64,000 nt of DNA from Micromussa lordhowensis (GCA_964020085.1 OZ026601.1:14215618-14279617); one strand, 5' to 3'; shown: positions 1 to 10,256, counted from the stretch's first letter. The notes: generated by a model from the sequence alone, not told the origin. Made by a program: numbers and translations.

Positions 1-19
1 ATTCACGCGGTGTAAATAT

Positions 20-165
20 GTTTTATTTTTCGGGTCTGAGTTTTCGAGACACCCAGAGGGTCTCAGTTTTTCAGGTCTGAGTTTTCAAGACACCCGAGGG
101 TCTGAGTTTTTCCGGTCTGGGGTCTAAGTTTTCGAGGTCTGAGTTTTCGAGACACCCCTTTTTAA
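20..165. repeat. Minisatellite, TCTGAGTTTTCGAGACACCC units
   Basis: Five or six degenerate copies of a roughly 20-30 base unit built on TCTGAGTTTTCGAGACACCC follow one another. Some copies are shortened or carry GGTCTGGGGTC. It lies in what appears to be a CEP70 intron and has no coding sense. Direct reading of the sequence. Confidence 0.8.
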
Positions 166-866
166 GGTTTTCTGTCTTGTCTTTAGCATGTACTAATTAC
201 GATCAGAGGTTTAAATGACGCATATATTCTCTTCTTCTTAAGAGAGTCTTCGAACTCTCTCGTCCTGTCTAAAAAGTTCTTGCGGTATCCTGTGCAGTAT
301 CATGAATGCTTCATGGGAACTTTTATTGGGGACTTGGAAATTTGCAATTGATTCAAACAATTGACTTTTGAACTTTTGTTCAAAGTTTGCCGGAATTTTG
401 TTTTGATTGAAATTATTGTTTATATTGCCTGTGATTTGTTGAATTTTTTTCAACAAAATTCATTTGCATAACTTTTGCACAGTAGTTCATTATTTTTCTC
501 TATGAGTGATAACAGTGTATATTAACTTGTAAAAAGGTTTCAATTCCTAATGGTACAATTATTTAATAATCATGATGTATGCATTACACAGATAAAGATA
601 ACTTGCATTCATGTAAAGCAGGGTGAATTATATAGGAGGCCATGCCATGTGGGTCAGAGAAAAGCATTTATTGTCCATACTCATACCTTCGCTTAAGTTC
701 TCTTATACTACATTTTGAAAATGCATTACCATGAATAAGAGAATTCAACAAGTCTTATTTATGGTGTATTTTAAGATCCTGTTTTCTAATAGTTTGAATC
801 AGTCATTTTCCATGTGGTTGTATGCTTATTGGATGTTTGGCCACTGTTGTTGTTTTTCATTTTTAG
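166..866 (+). other. CEP70: Intron sequence, no gene seen
   Basis: AT-rich sequence without a supported gene. Short open frames here lack family resemblance. It ends in a pyrimidine-rich tract and TTTTAG at 861-866, a good 3' splice site for the next exon. Confidence 0.5.
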
Positions 867-965
867 GCGGCGTGTGTTGGACTTGGTGTTAGTGACCTTA
901 GAGATATTTCTAAAAAAATAAACACTCTGAATATGATGGCAGAGTCTCATCCTGCCATGGAAAAG
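867..965 (+). CDS. CEP70: Candidate CEP70 internal exon
   Basis: A 99-base block bounded by TTTTTCATTTTTAG on the left and AAAAG|GTTTGT on the right. Only one frame is open; it begins AACVGLGVSDLRDI and ends SHPAMEK, and both ends are phase 0. The next recognised CEP70 exon (18913) also begins in phase 0 with LIRDIMDVV, so the two join cleanly. I infer it is the preceding exon, in the helical region before the conserved CEP70 C-terminal part; I could not match it residue by residue to human CEP70. If right, the following intron is 17.9 kb and contains the whole LTR-element nest and the CR1-like LINE. Confidence 0.5.
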
Positions 966-1326
966 GTTTGTAATCACTTCATACATCTTCAATGTGTAAG
1001 TAGAGAGATCTGAAATTCTGAAAATTGTTTGGCTAGATAGAGGTTATTTTTAACTCATTAAAATTTTTTTCATCACAACTTTAAGACAAATAATGATGTT
1101 GTTATTCTTTTGCTATGCCACTTGAGAACCATAGAGCTTTTTGGCTTAGTTAAAATTGTAGGTCAAGAGAAACACAGGATTACGAGCTTTTACCTTGCAG
1201 AGCTGCAAACAACCAAACAAATTACTCTCACAAATAAAGTACTCATTTGAATTTACTTACATTGACTTCCCTTTCCATTTTAAAGTGAATAGAGATAACC
1301 TTGTGTAGATTAATCGTTGATGGAAG
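966..1326 (+). other. CEP70: Intron sequence, no feature seen
   Basis: Starts with the GTTTGT splice donor. AT-rich, without repeats or coding signal that I can support, up to the BEL long terminal repeat. Confidence 0.5.
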
Positions 1327-1582
1327 TGTGAAAGGGTGAGTCGTTCTCCAAACGGTACACAGAACACACAGCTTCTTCTTTGTTTTGTTTATTCACCACA
1401 CAACTCACTGAAAGGACTTATAACTCACAATAATTTATTCTCTCTCTATTCGCTATGTTGTCACGTCCAAATTGTCTGATCCTGCTCACATGTGTTCATT
1501 ACCTTATTAGGTAGTGATTGTATGTATCACAAACTAAGGGGGTGGGGATCTGTCAAAACTCTCGTAGACAACTCCCCTAACA
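1327..1582 (-). repeat. BEL/Pao long terminal repeat (3' LTR of a minus-strand copy)
   Basis: Read on the minus strand this block starts TGTTAGGGGAGTTG and ends CACCCTTTCACA, the TG...CA ends of a long terminal repeat, and it carries an AATAAA signal in its second half. It lies directly downstream of the minus-strand BEL pol end. No second copy was seen, so the element lacks its 5' half and the limits are inferred from the TG/CA ends and the neighbouring pol sequence. Confidence 0.6.
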
Positions 1583-2926
1583 GTTTAAGATCTCAATTTT
1601 TACAATCAAATGCAGCTTGAAACTAATCCTATTTACATAACAACAGTCCAGTCTACTTTAAGACAGTTCAGTTCCTCAATTGTCTTCTGCTTGCAATTGT
1701 TCTTCAATTCTCTGAGAAGCTTTTTAGCCTGCAGCTTGTCTTGGTCCCTGACCAAATTAATTTTCCTTTCCTCCCCTCGTAAGGCTAGACAATAGTTTCC
1801 ACTGCTCTTATTTCCAGGGGGCAAACTAGCTGGAGTGGTCGCTCAATGGTGTGTCCTGTATGTGGCAACGATACTCCTCTAACAATTCCATCTTTCCCTT
1901 CAATGAGGCGTAGCACCTTTCCCTTTTTCCACTCCCCATGGTTCTTTTCATCTCCAGTGACAAGTACAACCTCTCCAACTTTAGGTGTACCTCCTCTCTC
2001 CTTGTTAAGCCTGTGCCTTTCCATTAGACCATGCCCATACTCCCTTTTCCAGCATTTCCAGTCATGGACCTTGGCAGTTTCTACATGTAATCGCTTGGTC
2101 ATCCTTGTCAGCGTCTGAGCCTTCAGTATAATCCACTGGATACACAACTCGTCCCCACAGGATTGTGTTTGGGGTAAGCACTTCCTCCTCTCCTTCTGGC
2201 TCGACATACGGGAGTGGGGGGATTATTCAGATTTCTTTCAGTGTCCATGATGACTGATTCAAACGCCTCATAGGAAAGATGTGACCTCCCTAAGGTCTTG
2301 TGTAGGGTTTCTTGATCTCCATAATCAACCTCTCATAGAATCCTCCCCACCAGGGTAATTTGCGAGGTTAAACTGCCAACGAGTGTTCTCACCTGCTAGA
2401 TAATTCTGCAGCTTCTCACTTTTCGTAACAGTCTTGACCCAATCTGCTGTGGCGTTAAACACTTTGTAAACTGTTTGGGTTCTTGCGAATCCTAAATGGA
2501 CTGCTCTAGAGCTGGCTTAGGTGAAAATAATAACATAGCACTTTCCTTCCTCTTTCTTGCCAACCTTACATCTAAAGGGTCTGACAAAGTCCACTCCAGT
2601 GACTTCAAATGGCCTTCTTCCCCTCCGTTCTGTATTCTGACAAGGTGCTTGTCAACGGCACTCTGTATGGTTTGGTGAAGAGCACTTTGTAAATATTGCA
2701 CTTCTGAATCACCTTCTTAACTTTAGCTCTCAACTTCGTTATCCACCAGCTCTCTCTCTCACTCCAAGATACATGACCTGATGCGGTACCAAGATGCATG
2801 AACTGATTGTGTGTGTGAACAATAAGTTTCTCGGCAAGTGGTCCTCCAGGAAGGTAAGTCAGCCTGTATCCTTTATTTCTGCCTTCACACTTGAGAACAG
2901 CTGGATGTGCATCTTTGATTACCTTC
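1583..2926 (-). pseudogene. BEL/Pao pol remnant: integrase and C-terminal domain
   Basis: Read right to left this is the integrase end of a BEL/Pao polyprotein. At 2605-2799 lies the zinc-binding part (HLGTASGHVSW, then CNIYK). Around 2290-2420 a PWWGGFYERLI block typical of Pao integrases is readable in another frame. At 1785-2207 lies the domain usually called DUF5641, with GEVVLVTGDEKNHGEWKKG and a HTIERPLQLVCPLE end. Several frameshifts separate these pieces, so it is dead. It continues on the far side of the Gypsy insertion at 11670, which carries the RNase H part. The element order (RNase H, integrase, LTR) is consistent on the minus strand. Confidence 0.8.
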
Positions 2927-3053
2927 TGTCACGGATTAGCATATTCAAATTAGGCTCGTGTATTTAAGCTGGTTCGAATATTCAATAAAGTTAGTTCCAC
3001 ACCTGGCTGCGGGCAGCCATATCTTGTCCAGTTTGTCTCAGCAATATATTACA
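2927..3053 (+). repeat. Gypsy 5' LTR, 127 bases
   Basis: Starts TGTCACGGATTAGC and ends AATATATTACA. AATAAAG lies inside and may serve as the polyadenylation signal. The following bases TGGCGACGAGGATGG (3056-3070) are where a tRNA primer site would lie and overlap the start codon region; I cannot name the tRNA. LTRs of this length are near the low end for Gypsy elements. Confidence 0.9.
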
Positions 3054-3066
3054 TTTGGCGACGAGG

Positions 3067-5601
3067 ATGGCTTCGTATATTGGCAGAGTCGGTGAGTTCT
3101 GTCGAGACAAGGAGACTTTCTGTGCATACGTGGAGCGCATGGAGATGCTTTATACGGCGAACAACATTATCGAGACTCCGGGGACGGAACACGTGGCTTC
3201 GAATCGACGTGTCATCAAGCAGAAGAAGGCAATATTTCTTGCTGAAGTCGGTCCGGAAGTTTATTCAGTGTTAAGTAATTTGTTGTCGCCGGCGAAACCT
3301 AAAGATACATCTTTGGCGGATATTGTGCGGAGGCTAAAGAATCATTACAATCCTGCTCCTTTGGAGATTACAGCAAGCTTTCACTTCGGCATGCGAAATC
3401 AACAAACGGATGAGTCGATTAGTGATTACATTGTGGCTTTAAAAAAACTGTCGATCCACTGTAACTATGGAGAATTTTTGAATCGAGTACTGAAGGACAG
3501 GTTTGTTTGCGGTTTAAACAATGTGAAAATTCAGAACAAGTTGCTGAATACATCAAGCTTGACGTTCGACACTGCGTGTAACATTGCCATTTCTATGGAG
3601 CTGGCAGAGAGGAATAGCCGTGAATTTAGACCACACCATGGTTCAGGGACGGGGACGACGATTTCAGTTAATAAAGTCAGTTCTGGTGACAGAGGGAATG
3701 GCAGGCAGCCAGATGCAAGGTGCTCACGGTGCAATGGCAAGCACTCGTTCAGGTCTTGCAGATTTAAGAGCGCAAGGTGCTATACTTGTCAGCAGGTCGG
3801 GCACATCGCTTCTGCGTGTAAGAGTGGCGTTTCCGGAAGGCAAAACAAGGGAAGAGTTCAGAATTTGGCAGTCGATGATCAGACCCCTGATGAAGATGAA
3901 ATTCAGAGTTCAGACGATGAGTTGGGTATTTTTGGGCTCTTTGCTACGAACAGCGGCAGAGCGAGCAAGGGCTATCTCGTTGAGGTGGAGATTAATGGTG
4001 AGAGTATCGACATGGAGGTTGACACGGCAGCTGATTTTTCTATTATGAGTAGAGATACTTACATCAAGAGGTTCAAATCTTTTCCAATTCAGGACACTGA
4101 CGTGAAGCTCAAGACCTACTCTGGTGAAACATTAAGGACCTGTGGTCAGATGCTGTGCAAGGCTGTTTATAGCGGACAAGAATACATTCTTCCGATGATC
4201 GTAGCTGAGAACAAGGGAAAGCCAACTTTGCTGGGGCGGAATTGGTTGGAAAAACTCAAGGTCAATTGGAATGAGGTTTTCAGTTTGAACGGAACGTGGA
4301 GGAATGAGGAGTTAGACTGCATTCTTAACAAGCATGCCGATCTGTTTAGAGAAGGATATGATGGTATGAAGGGAATAGAAGCACACATTCGCGTTTGTGA
4401 GGGAGCAAGTCCAATTTACTTCAAGTCGCGCCCTGTCCCGTATGCATTGAGGGAGGCTGTGGAGGCGGAGCTTAACAATCTAGAGGAGCATGGAGTTATC
4501 GTCAAGGTCGACCGTAGCGACTGGGCGAGCCCTATTGTTGTTGTGCCGAAGGCTGACGGTTCTGTCAGGATATGCGGCGATTACAAAGTAACCATTAATC
4601 AAGTGGTTGATGATGAACGGTATCCTCTCCCAACTGCACAGGACTTGTACTCCACACTGGCTGCGTCCAAGGTATTCTCGAAACTTGACCTCACACATGC
4701 TTATGCGCAAATGAGTGTTGATGAAGCAAGTCAAAAGTACCTGTGTATTAACACTCATAAGGGACTGTATGCATATACAAAGTTGCCCTACGGTGTCAGG
4801 TCCGCGCCGAAGATTTTCCAGGCAACCATGGATAAAACTTTGCAAGGTGTGGAGAAGTGCGTGTGTAATCAAGATGACATTCTTGTCGGAGGTGTTGATG
4901 TGAAAGAAAACTTGGAGATCGTGGGAGAAGTGTTAGAGAGACTGCAGAAGTACAATGTGCGCCCAAACCTGAGAAAGTGTGTTTTCCTGAAGAAGCAAGT
5001 CGTGTATCTTGGCTTGCGAGTGGATGGTGACAAGTTGCATCCGGTTCAGGAGAAGATTGATGCTATAAAGAATGCCCCACCACCGAAAGATGTGAGTGAG
5101 TTGCGGTCATTTCTGGGAATGGTACAGTATTACTCACGTTTCCTACCGGGGTTGGCCACAACTCTTGCGCCATTGCATCAGTCACTGAAGAAAGATGTAC
5201 AGTGGAGGTGGACCGGCGTAGAACAGAGGGCTTATGAAAAGTGCAAGGCAGGCCTGAGCAGTGATGCACTACTTGTCCATTATGATGCCAAACGTGACCT
5301 TCGACTGGCATGTGACGCTTCATCTTACGGACTTGGAGCAGTAATCAGTCACGTGATGGACGATGGGCAGGAACAACCAATTGCATTTGCATCAAGAACA
5401 TTGAGTGCCAGTGAGAAGAATTATGCTCAAGTTGAGAAGGAAGCTTTGTCCTTGGTGTTTGGGGTGAAACGTTTTCACCAGTTCTTGTATGGGCGCAAAT
5501 TTACTCTTGTTACCGACCACAAGCCTTTGAAGGCAATTTTGGGTCCGAAGTCCACTGTTCCGACTCTTGCTGCAGCGCGTATGCAGAGATGCATATCGTA
5601 G
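3067..5601 (+). pseudogene. Gypsy gag-pol: gag, protease, reverse transcriptase, RNase H
   Basis: One long frame fuses gag and pol. I take the ATG at 3067 as start because it is the first ATG after the LTR. Gag occupies about the first 200 codons, then two zinc knuckles (CSRCNGKHSFRSC and CYTCQQVGHIASAC). The protease carries VDTAADFSIMS. The reverse transcriptase shows FSKLDLTHAYAQM, LPYGVRSAP and a QDDILV catalytic box. RNase H shows LACDASSYGLGAV and VTDHKPLK. The frame ends early at 5599-5601, just after RNase H; comparison of the frames around 5575-5600 indicates a deletion that also shifts frame, and the integrase part continues in another frame. Product would act in the cytoplasm and nucleus during retrotransposition. 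Confidence 0.9.
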
Positions 5602-5978
5602 GTCAGAGGAACATTCGAGTGCTGACGCGTTGTCAAGATTGCCTTGCCAGGATTCAAGCGTTGCCATGGAAGGCGAAGTTTACACTCTTGGAGCGGTACG
5701 GGAAGACTTCCCAATTATGGCCATGGAAATTGCACAGGCAACCCTTAAGGATCCATTGCTATGCAAGGTACATCAGTATACCATGAATGGTTGGCCTGAG
5801 ACCTGTGATGACGTGGAGCTGAAGCCGTTCCATAACAGGAGAAACGAGTTGTCATGTGAACAAGGTGGTGTTCTCTGGGGAATTCAGGTGGTTGTTCCGG
5901 CGGTTCTGAGAGGGCGGTTGTTGAATGAATTACACTGGGAACACCCTGGTATATGCAGCATGAAAGCTATTGCCAGAA
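5567..5978 (+). pseudogene. Gypsy integrase N-terminal part, cut by Ngaro insertion
   Basis: In the frame next to the gag-pol stop, RRSEEHSSADALSRLPC reads as the usual linker after RNase H. It is followed by the start of the integrase zinc-binding domain, with HWEHPGICSMKAIARK. The frame then runs into the Ngaro repeat at 5979. The missing half of this domain resumes at 10257, so this is one gene split by an insertion. Confidence 0.85.
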
Positions 5979-6299
5979 AATTAGTGAACACCAAGAAACG
6001 CACACGTTTGGGGCAAAAAAATAGTTTATTGAAAGCACAAGCGATAAAATGAAACCCCGGGAGGGTAGGGAGGGTAAAACTAGCGAGGAGAGACCGCGAA
6101 TGACCTTTGAGATGACGCTGAACTTGATATGACCAAGAAGAAACTTGATGCTAACGCAAGGACAATGTAACGCGAGGGGGTGTCTCTAATTAATCATTTT
6201 GACAAGGCCAAAACAACCAAATTAGTGAACACCAAGAAACGCACACATTTGGGGCAAAAAAATAGTTTATTGAAAGCACAAGCGATAAAATGAAACCCC
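5979..6299 (-). repeat. Ngaro split direct repeats, 3' cluster (80 + 145 + 80 bases)
   Basis: An 80-base block at 5979-6058 recurs at 6220-6299 (one difference). Between them lies a 145-base block at 6075-6219 that recurs at the other end of the element. A 16-base G-rich spacer, 6059-6074, separates the first two. In coding orientation this is B1-A2-B2 of a Ngaro element; the repeats allow a circular intermediate and recombinase-mediated insertion (family knowledge). Confidence 0.92.
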
Positions 6300-7389
6300 A
6301 AACCCAAAGTGGAGGAAGGAGGGAAAAGAAAGAGAAAAATGGAAAAAAAAAATTAAATGGTGACACCGGAGAGACTACCGGAAATTGCCTGCAAATATCA
6401 AGTTTCTTCTTGGTCGATAATTTAAGGTAAATTAAATAAGCGTCGCTTTGCCAATCCCCTTGCGCCTTGATAAATTCGGTAGGAGCGCCGCAATTAAAAG
6501 CAAAAGTAGCACCACCCTGACGAAAACTTCTGGATGAAAAATTACCTGGCTCGAGACCTACTGTGGTAATGCATGATTTGAAAAAACGATTAAAATGTGC
6601 GGCGAGAATGGGTTTGAATGACCCACTGTGATTGACCATAAACAAGGGCGAGCTAGCAAAATTAGGCACTGTGCTAAAGTACTGTTTGAGAGCCGTAACA
6701 GGACACATAACTGAATTAGGAATATAAGGTAATGGAATTTCTAACACGCGCTGTTTGAACTGAATTGTTTTGGTCCTGTACACCCTGAGGACCGCTCCTG
6801 TGGCGGTGAAAGAAACATCTTGGCGCTTAAGAAAATAAGCGTCGACGGAGTGAGAAGCGGCAAAAGTGTATGGCACTAAATTTGAGATACGAAGAAACGA
6901 AAAAAAAGCAACTAGAAAAAGGGCATGCATGCAAATATGCAACTGATTAGACCAATTGAAGTGGTGAAAAACATTCAAAAGAATATCAACAGTCACCGGG
7001 TGAGTGACACGAACCGAATCTCCCATGATACGACGAAGTGCCCGCTGCGTGAGAAAAGCATCATAATCATGCATGAAGGAAAAATCGACTCCTAGTGACT
7101 TGTTGATATGCTTGAGAATATTGACATAATTAACTAATGAACGGTAACAAGATAAAGATTTCGAAAGGAAAGCTAAATAAGCTAAATACGCCTGTTTCGA
7201 AACAGGGAATGGATTAAAGGAGCAATAATCACAAAATAATAGATAAGCATTCAGTTGTGTTCTCATGTTCCTTTTAGTAGATTCTTGAAACGCAAAAGAC
7301 TGAATGTTGTTTGCGTAATCCAACAGCTGAGCGGCGTTATCTGGAAAACAAAAGTGAGGATGAGCTCCCGAATAGATCTGGCTACTCAA
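6190..7389 (-). CDS. Ngaro tyrosine recombinase
   Basis: A 399-codon frame resembling DIRS/Ngaro tyrosine recombinases, which integrate the element in place of a DDE integrase. Visible catalytic positions are Arg about 167 (FSFLRISNL), Arg about 290 in SFRQGGATFAF (with Ser in place of His three residues earlier, as commonly seen in this group), and GDWQSDAYLIYL with the nucleophilic Tyr about 321. It has no early ATG; the start given is a TTG that overlaps the end of the RT frame by 8 bases, so translation probably depends on overlap, reinitiation or frameshifting. The last about 60 residues are hydrophobic and run into the terminal repeats. Confidence 0.9.
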   Translation of the reverse strand: MSSQIYSGAHPHFCFPDNAAQLLDYANNIQSFAFQESTKRNMRTQLNAYLLFCDYCSFNPFPVSKQAYLAYLAFLSKSLSCYRSLVNYVNILKHINKSLGVDFSFMHDYDAFLTQRALRRIMGDSVRVTHPVTVDILLNVFHHFNWSNQLHICMHALFLVAFFSFLRISNLVPYTFAASHSVDAYFLKRQDVSFTATGAVLRVYRTKTIQFKQRVLEIPLPYIPNSVMCPVTALKQYFSTVPNFASSPLFMVNHSGSFKPILAAHFNRFFKSCITTVGLEPGNFSSRSFRQGGATFAFNCGAPTEFIKAQGDWQSDAYLIYLKLSTKKKLDICRQFPVVSPVSPFNFFFPFFSFFSLLPPLWVWGFILSLVLSINYFFAPNVCVSWCSLIWLFWPCQND

Positions 7390-9034
7390 GCACGCAAGTA
7401 AAGAAACTGTCGGGCACGGTACACTCTGTAAGGGAAAGTGCTCCAGTTAGAGACTTGAAACGATGACAATACTGGCCAGTGTGAAATCTGCTGAGCGAAT
7501 CAGCGAGCCAATTATCGCACCCGCGTACTGGACTAACAACAAGCTTTATGTTGTTCAAAGCGAGGAGCAACCAGAGTTCTCGTAAGCAGCGCTGCATAAA
7601 AACATTAGACGAGTGCTGCGAGTTAATCACTGATACGCAAGTAGTATTATCAGAGAGAAGCTCCACGCTGAGGCCTTGTAGCCTGGAGGTCCACAGTTTG
7701 ATTGAAATGACGATAGTGAGCAGTTCCAACTCGTTAATATGCCGTTCTTGGGATAGGATAAAATCCGGGAACTCTCTATGAAAGCACTCGCCGAAGCAAA
7801 CCGCGCCACAGCCAGTGAGACACGCGTCTGTAGCGAAAAGCTCGGGATTAGAAACAACGACATCTGACGGAATAACGGAGACTCCATTATAGTGTTCCAG
7901 AAAATAGAGCCACCAGTTTATGTCCGCACGAAAGTCATCGGAGATGGAATGAACAGTCCGCCTGGGTGACGAGGAGCACAATCGAAGAGCAGTTAGAAGA
8001 CGATTCATGAAAGCCCTGCCTGGTCGAACGCAAGCGGACACATAAGACAGTTTTCCAAGGAGCTGCTGCAAATCGCGCTTTGTAAAAGACTTCTTAGTAA
8101 GCCACTTGTTAAGCTCGAGCTGCAATTCCGCGACACGGAAAGTGGGGACGGATAAAGTCATGTCTATAGTATTTATCCAAATGCCCAAACAAAGCATTTC
8201 ATGAGTTGGGGGTGTGTCTTTCTCCGGGGAGTCCATTAAGCCCAAGTCTAAAAACAATGAGTTCATCCGCTGAAAAGCGAGGTCCGACGAATCGGTGGAT
8301 TCGGCGCCGTAAAAATCATCGATATAGACATCCACAGAAATGCCTTCAGAGTTCAAGATGTAGACCACACTCTTTGTGGTGCGCTGACAGATCATGGTGG
8401 CTGAGCGTAAACCAAACGGCAGAGCAGTGTGAAAGTACAAAGAACCGTCAATGTACATTCCTAGCAGCGGGTAATCCTGCGGGTCAATAGGGATCTGACG
8501 ATAAGCGCGCCGGAGATCTTTTTTGAAAACATGACAGCCACGACCCTTGGCGTTGACAAACTCCACTAAACGGTCAATTCCTGGCAGGCGCAACTTAAAG
8601 AATTGATCCAAATAATGATCTGAGCTGATACCATCATTCACCGACGAACCTTCAGGAAAACTGAGATCATGAACGACACGTAGTTCGTCCGAGTCACGCT
8701 TGGGAACACAAAGGAGAGGTGAGATAACGCAGTCCGTGCTGAAGGGATTAGAACGAAATGGACCAAACGCTGATTGATAGGAGAGTTCCTTGGTAATGTA
8801 TGTGGACAAATATGTCAAGTTCTGAACGGCAGAGGGATGATTGCGAAAGGACGAAGAAGCCAGAATGTCAGACTGATAATTAATAGGCCAGCCATAACGC
8901 AGAAAATCAATGACGGCTCGATCTTGATAATGTTCTAAATAATTAGACCAAACATCAACGTTGAAGCGCGAATGAACCAAACGTTTAGCGCCCAAGAAAT
9001 TGGGCAAGTCAAAAGCTCTTACCTCGTCACACAA
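7382..9034 (-). CDS. Ngaro reverse transcriptase / RNase H
   Basis: A 550-codon frame. Reverse transcriptase motifs: FKKDLRRAYRQIPI about residue 170, ALPFGLRSA about 204, and the catalytic YIDDF about 237-241. RNase H follows: FATDACLTGCGAV, an INELELL glutamate motif and ELLSDNTTC. No protease or DDE integrase, as expected for Ngaro. The frame is the same as that of the upstream gag-like gene and is separated from it only by the TGA at 9053-9055 and seven codons. There is no ATG at its beginning, so read-through from gag is the likely way it is made. Confidence 0.92.
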   Translation of the reverse strand: MCDEVRAFDLPNFLGAKRLVHSRFNVDVWSNYLEHYQDRAVIDFLRYGWPINYQSDILASSSFRNHPSAVQNLTYLSTYITKELSYQSAFGPFRSNPFSTDCVISPLLCVPKRDSDELRVVHDLSFPEGSSVNDGISSDHYLDQFFKLRLPGIDRLVEFVNAKGRGCHVFKKDLRRAYRQIPIDPQDYPLLGMYIDGSLYFHTALPFGLRSATMICQRTTKSVVYILNSEGISVDVYIDDFYGAESTDSSDLAFQRMNSLFLDLGLMDSPEKDTPPTHEMLCLGIWINTIDMTLSVPTFRVAELQLELNKWLTKKSFTKRDLQQLLGKLSYVSACVRPGRAFMNRLLTALRLCSSSPRRTVHSISDDFRADINWWLYFLEHYNGVSVIPSDVVVSNPELFATDACLTGCGAVCFGECFHREFPDFILSQERHINELELLTIVISIKLWTSRLQGLSVELLSDNTTCVSVINSQHSSNVFMQRCLRELWLLLALNNIKLVVSPVRGCDNWLADSLSRFHTGQYCHRFKSLTGALSLTECTVPDSFFTCVLE

Positions 9035-9052
9035 GCGTACGAGAGAGCGTAG

Positions 9053-10075
9053 TCAAGAGGAGTGATCCGCGCCAGAGGAAAATGAAGTTGACGAGGCGGT
9101 TGACTGCGATGAAGGAATAGGATACTTGCGCTTGGCGCACGTTGGCATGGCGTGGTCAGCTGAATCGCAAACCCGACAGCGATGGACTGCTTTGTAGCTT
9201 GGGTCGGTAATCGCACAACCGCATTTGCCAGTGTAATTCCAATCTTTACAGAAGTGATCTTTGCCTTTGCCGCGGGATGGTGTAGAATTGTTGCGCGAAG
9301 GACTAGGGATGTTGGATCGAAGATCTTGATGCATAAAAAACGTTTGAGCACGCTCGCGAATACTTTCGAAGCTCTGCCACGACAGACGGCCTTGTTCTAC
9401 AGCATTGTTGACGGAGAGGTGGAAATTGCGTATGCTGGACCAAGAGTAGGTGATAGCGCGCTCCATTAACAAATTTAAGTGCTTTAGCAGGGAAGCTTTA
9501 GAGGACTCTGGCTGCTCCTTGCAAAACTCTAAGTAGCCACACACAAACTCTGCCAACTCTAATTTATCGTACTCAACCGTACCTTTGGCAGAGAAAAGGA
9601 AGTTGTTTGGCAATGTCGCGCCGGCCTTTTTCTTCGAACGCAGCTGGTTGAGGGTTGGAATCTCTTCGAAATCTCCTGGCAAACCAGGCGAAGACGAAGC
9701 ATTAGGCGCAATGACCGAACGTAGCTTCAATGGCGAGGATGGGGGTGAGGCGCCAGAAGCTTGGGAAGAAACATTTATGTTTAGCTGGGCCAACTTGAGC
9801 TGCGTTTCAGAAATCTTTAGTTGAGTGGCAAGATTTTCTTTGCGCAAAACTTCTAACCGTATGAGATTCTCCACAGACGCAGAGGGATCTTCGGAGCTTG
9901 AGGATTTATATTTCTTCGATGATTTCTTCTTTGGGATGGCTCCCGTGTTTTGAGGATCTGGATTGTAGATCGGCTCTGGATCCTCAACAAAAGCTGCGGC
10001 CAGGGCATCCATTTCCGAAGGGAGGAGAAAAGAAGACGATTTTTTGCTTGAAGAACGGGTTGAACGAGTACCCAT
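9053..10075 (-). CDS. Ngaro gag-like protein with cysteine-rich C-terminus
   Basis: Start taken at the ATG whose product begins MGTRSTRSS (10075), the first ATG in the frame and just inside the 145-base repeat. The product is about 340 residues: a Ser/Lys-rich start, a coiled-coil-like stretch (LEVLRKENLATQLKISETQL), a Ser/Pro linker, a helical core, and a Cys/His region near the end (CKDWNYTGKCGC and HRCRVCDSADHAMPTC) likely to bind nucleic acid. It ends in TGA followed by CTA, a known leaky-stop context, and the RT frame continues in phase. Function as gag is inferred from position and the Cys/His motifs. Confidence 0.82.
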   Translation of the reverse strand: MGTRSTRSSSKKSSSFLLPSEMDALAAAFVEDPEPIYNPDPQNTGAIPKKKSSKKYKSSSSEDPSASVENLIRLEVLRKENLATQLKISETQLKLAQLNINVSSQASGASPPSSPLKLRSVIAPNASSSPGLPGDFEEIPTLNQLRSKKKAGATLPNNFLFSAKGTVEYDKLELAEFVCGYLEFCKEQPESSKASLLKHLNLLMERAITYSWSSIRNFHLSVNNAVEQGRLSWQSFESIRERAQTFFMHQDLRSNIPSPSRNNSTPSRGKGKDHFCKDWNYTGKCGCAITDPSYKAVHRCRVCDSADHAMPTCAKRKYPIPSSQSTASSTSFSSGADHSS

Positions 10076-10111
10076 GGCTTTCAAAAGGATGCGGTAGAGT
10101 AAAAGCAATGC

Positions 10112-10256
10112 TAAAACTAGCGAGGAGAGACCGCGAATGACCTTTGAGATGACGCTGAACTTGATATGACCAAGAAGAAACTTGATGCTAGCGCAAGGAC
10201 AATGTAACGCGAGGGGGTGTCTCTAATTAATCATTTTGACAAGGCCAAAACAACCA
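10112..10256 (-). repeat. Ngaro 5' terminal repeat (145 bases)
   Basis: Matches 6075-6219 with one difference. In coding orientation it is the left terminal repeat (A1), ahead of the gag-like gene, so it should hold the promoter. It ends exactly where Gypsy sequence resumes (CTTCATGTAG). Confidence 0.92.

Larger units (their letters stand above)
5979..10256 (-). mobile_element. Ngaro-type tyrosine-recombinase retrotransposon, probably complete
   Basis: On the minus strand the order is: 145-base repeat (10256-10112), gag-like frame, RT/RNase H frame, tyrosine recombinase frame, 80-base repeat (6299-6220), 145-base repeat (6219-6075), 80-base repeat (6058-5979). This is the split direct repeat layout of Ngaro elements (A1, genes, B1, A2, B2). 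Each repeat pair differs by a single base and the three frames are unbroken apart from one TGA between the first two, so this is the youngest layer of the nest and may still be competent. No target duplication is expected for recombinase-based insertion and none is seen. It interrupts the integrase gene of the surrounding Gypsy element. Confidence 0.93.

Noticed and set aside
238..456. Minus-strand frame of 72 codons near the window start
   Set aside because: Asn/Phe/Gln-rich AT-driven composition, no family resemblance, lies in a CEP70 intron.
1846..2118. Plus-strand open frame of 90 codons
   Set aside because: It overlaps the minus-strand BEL C-terminal domain, which has clear family features; the plus frame is a by-product.
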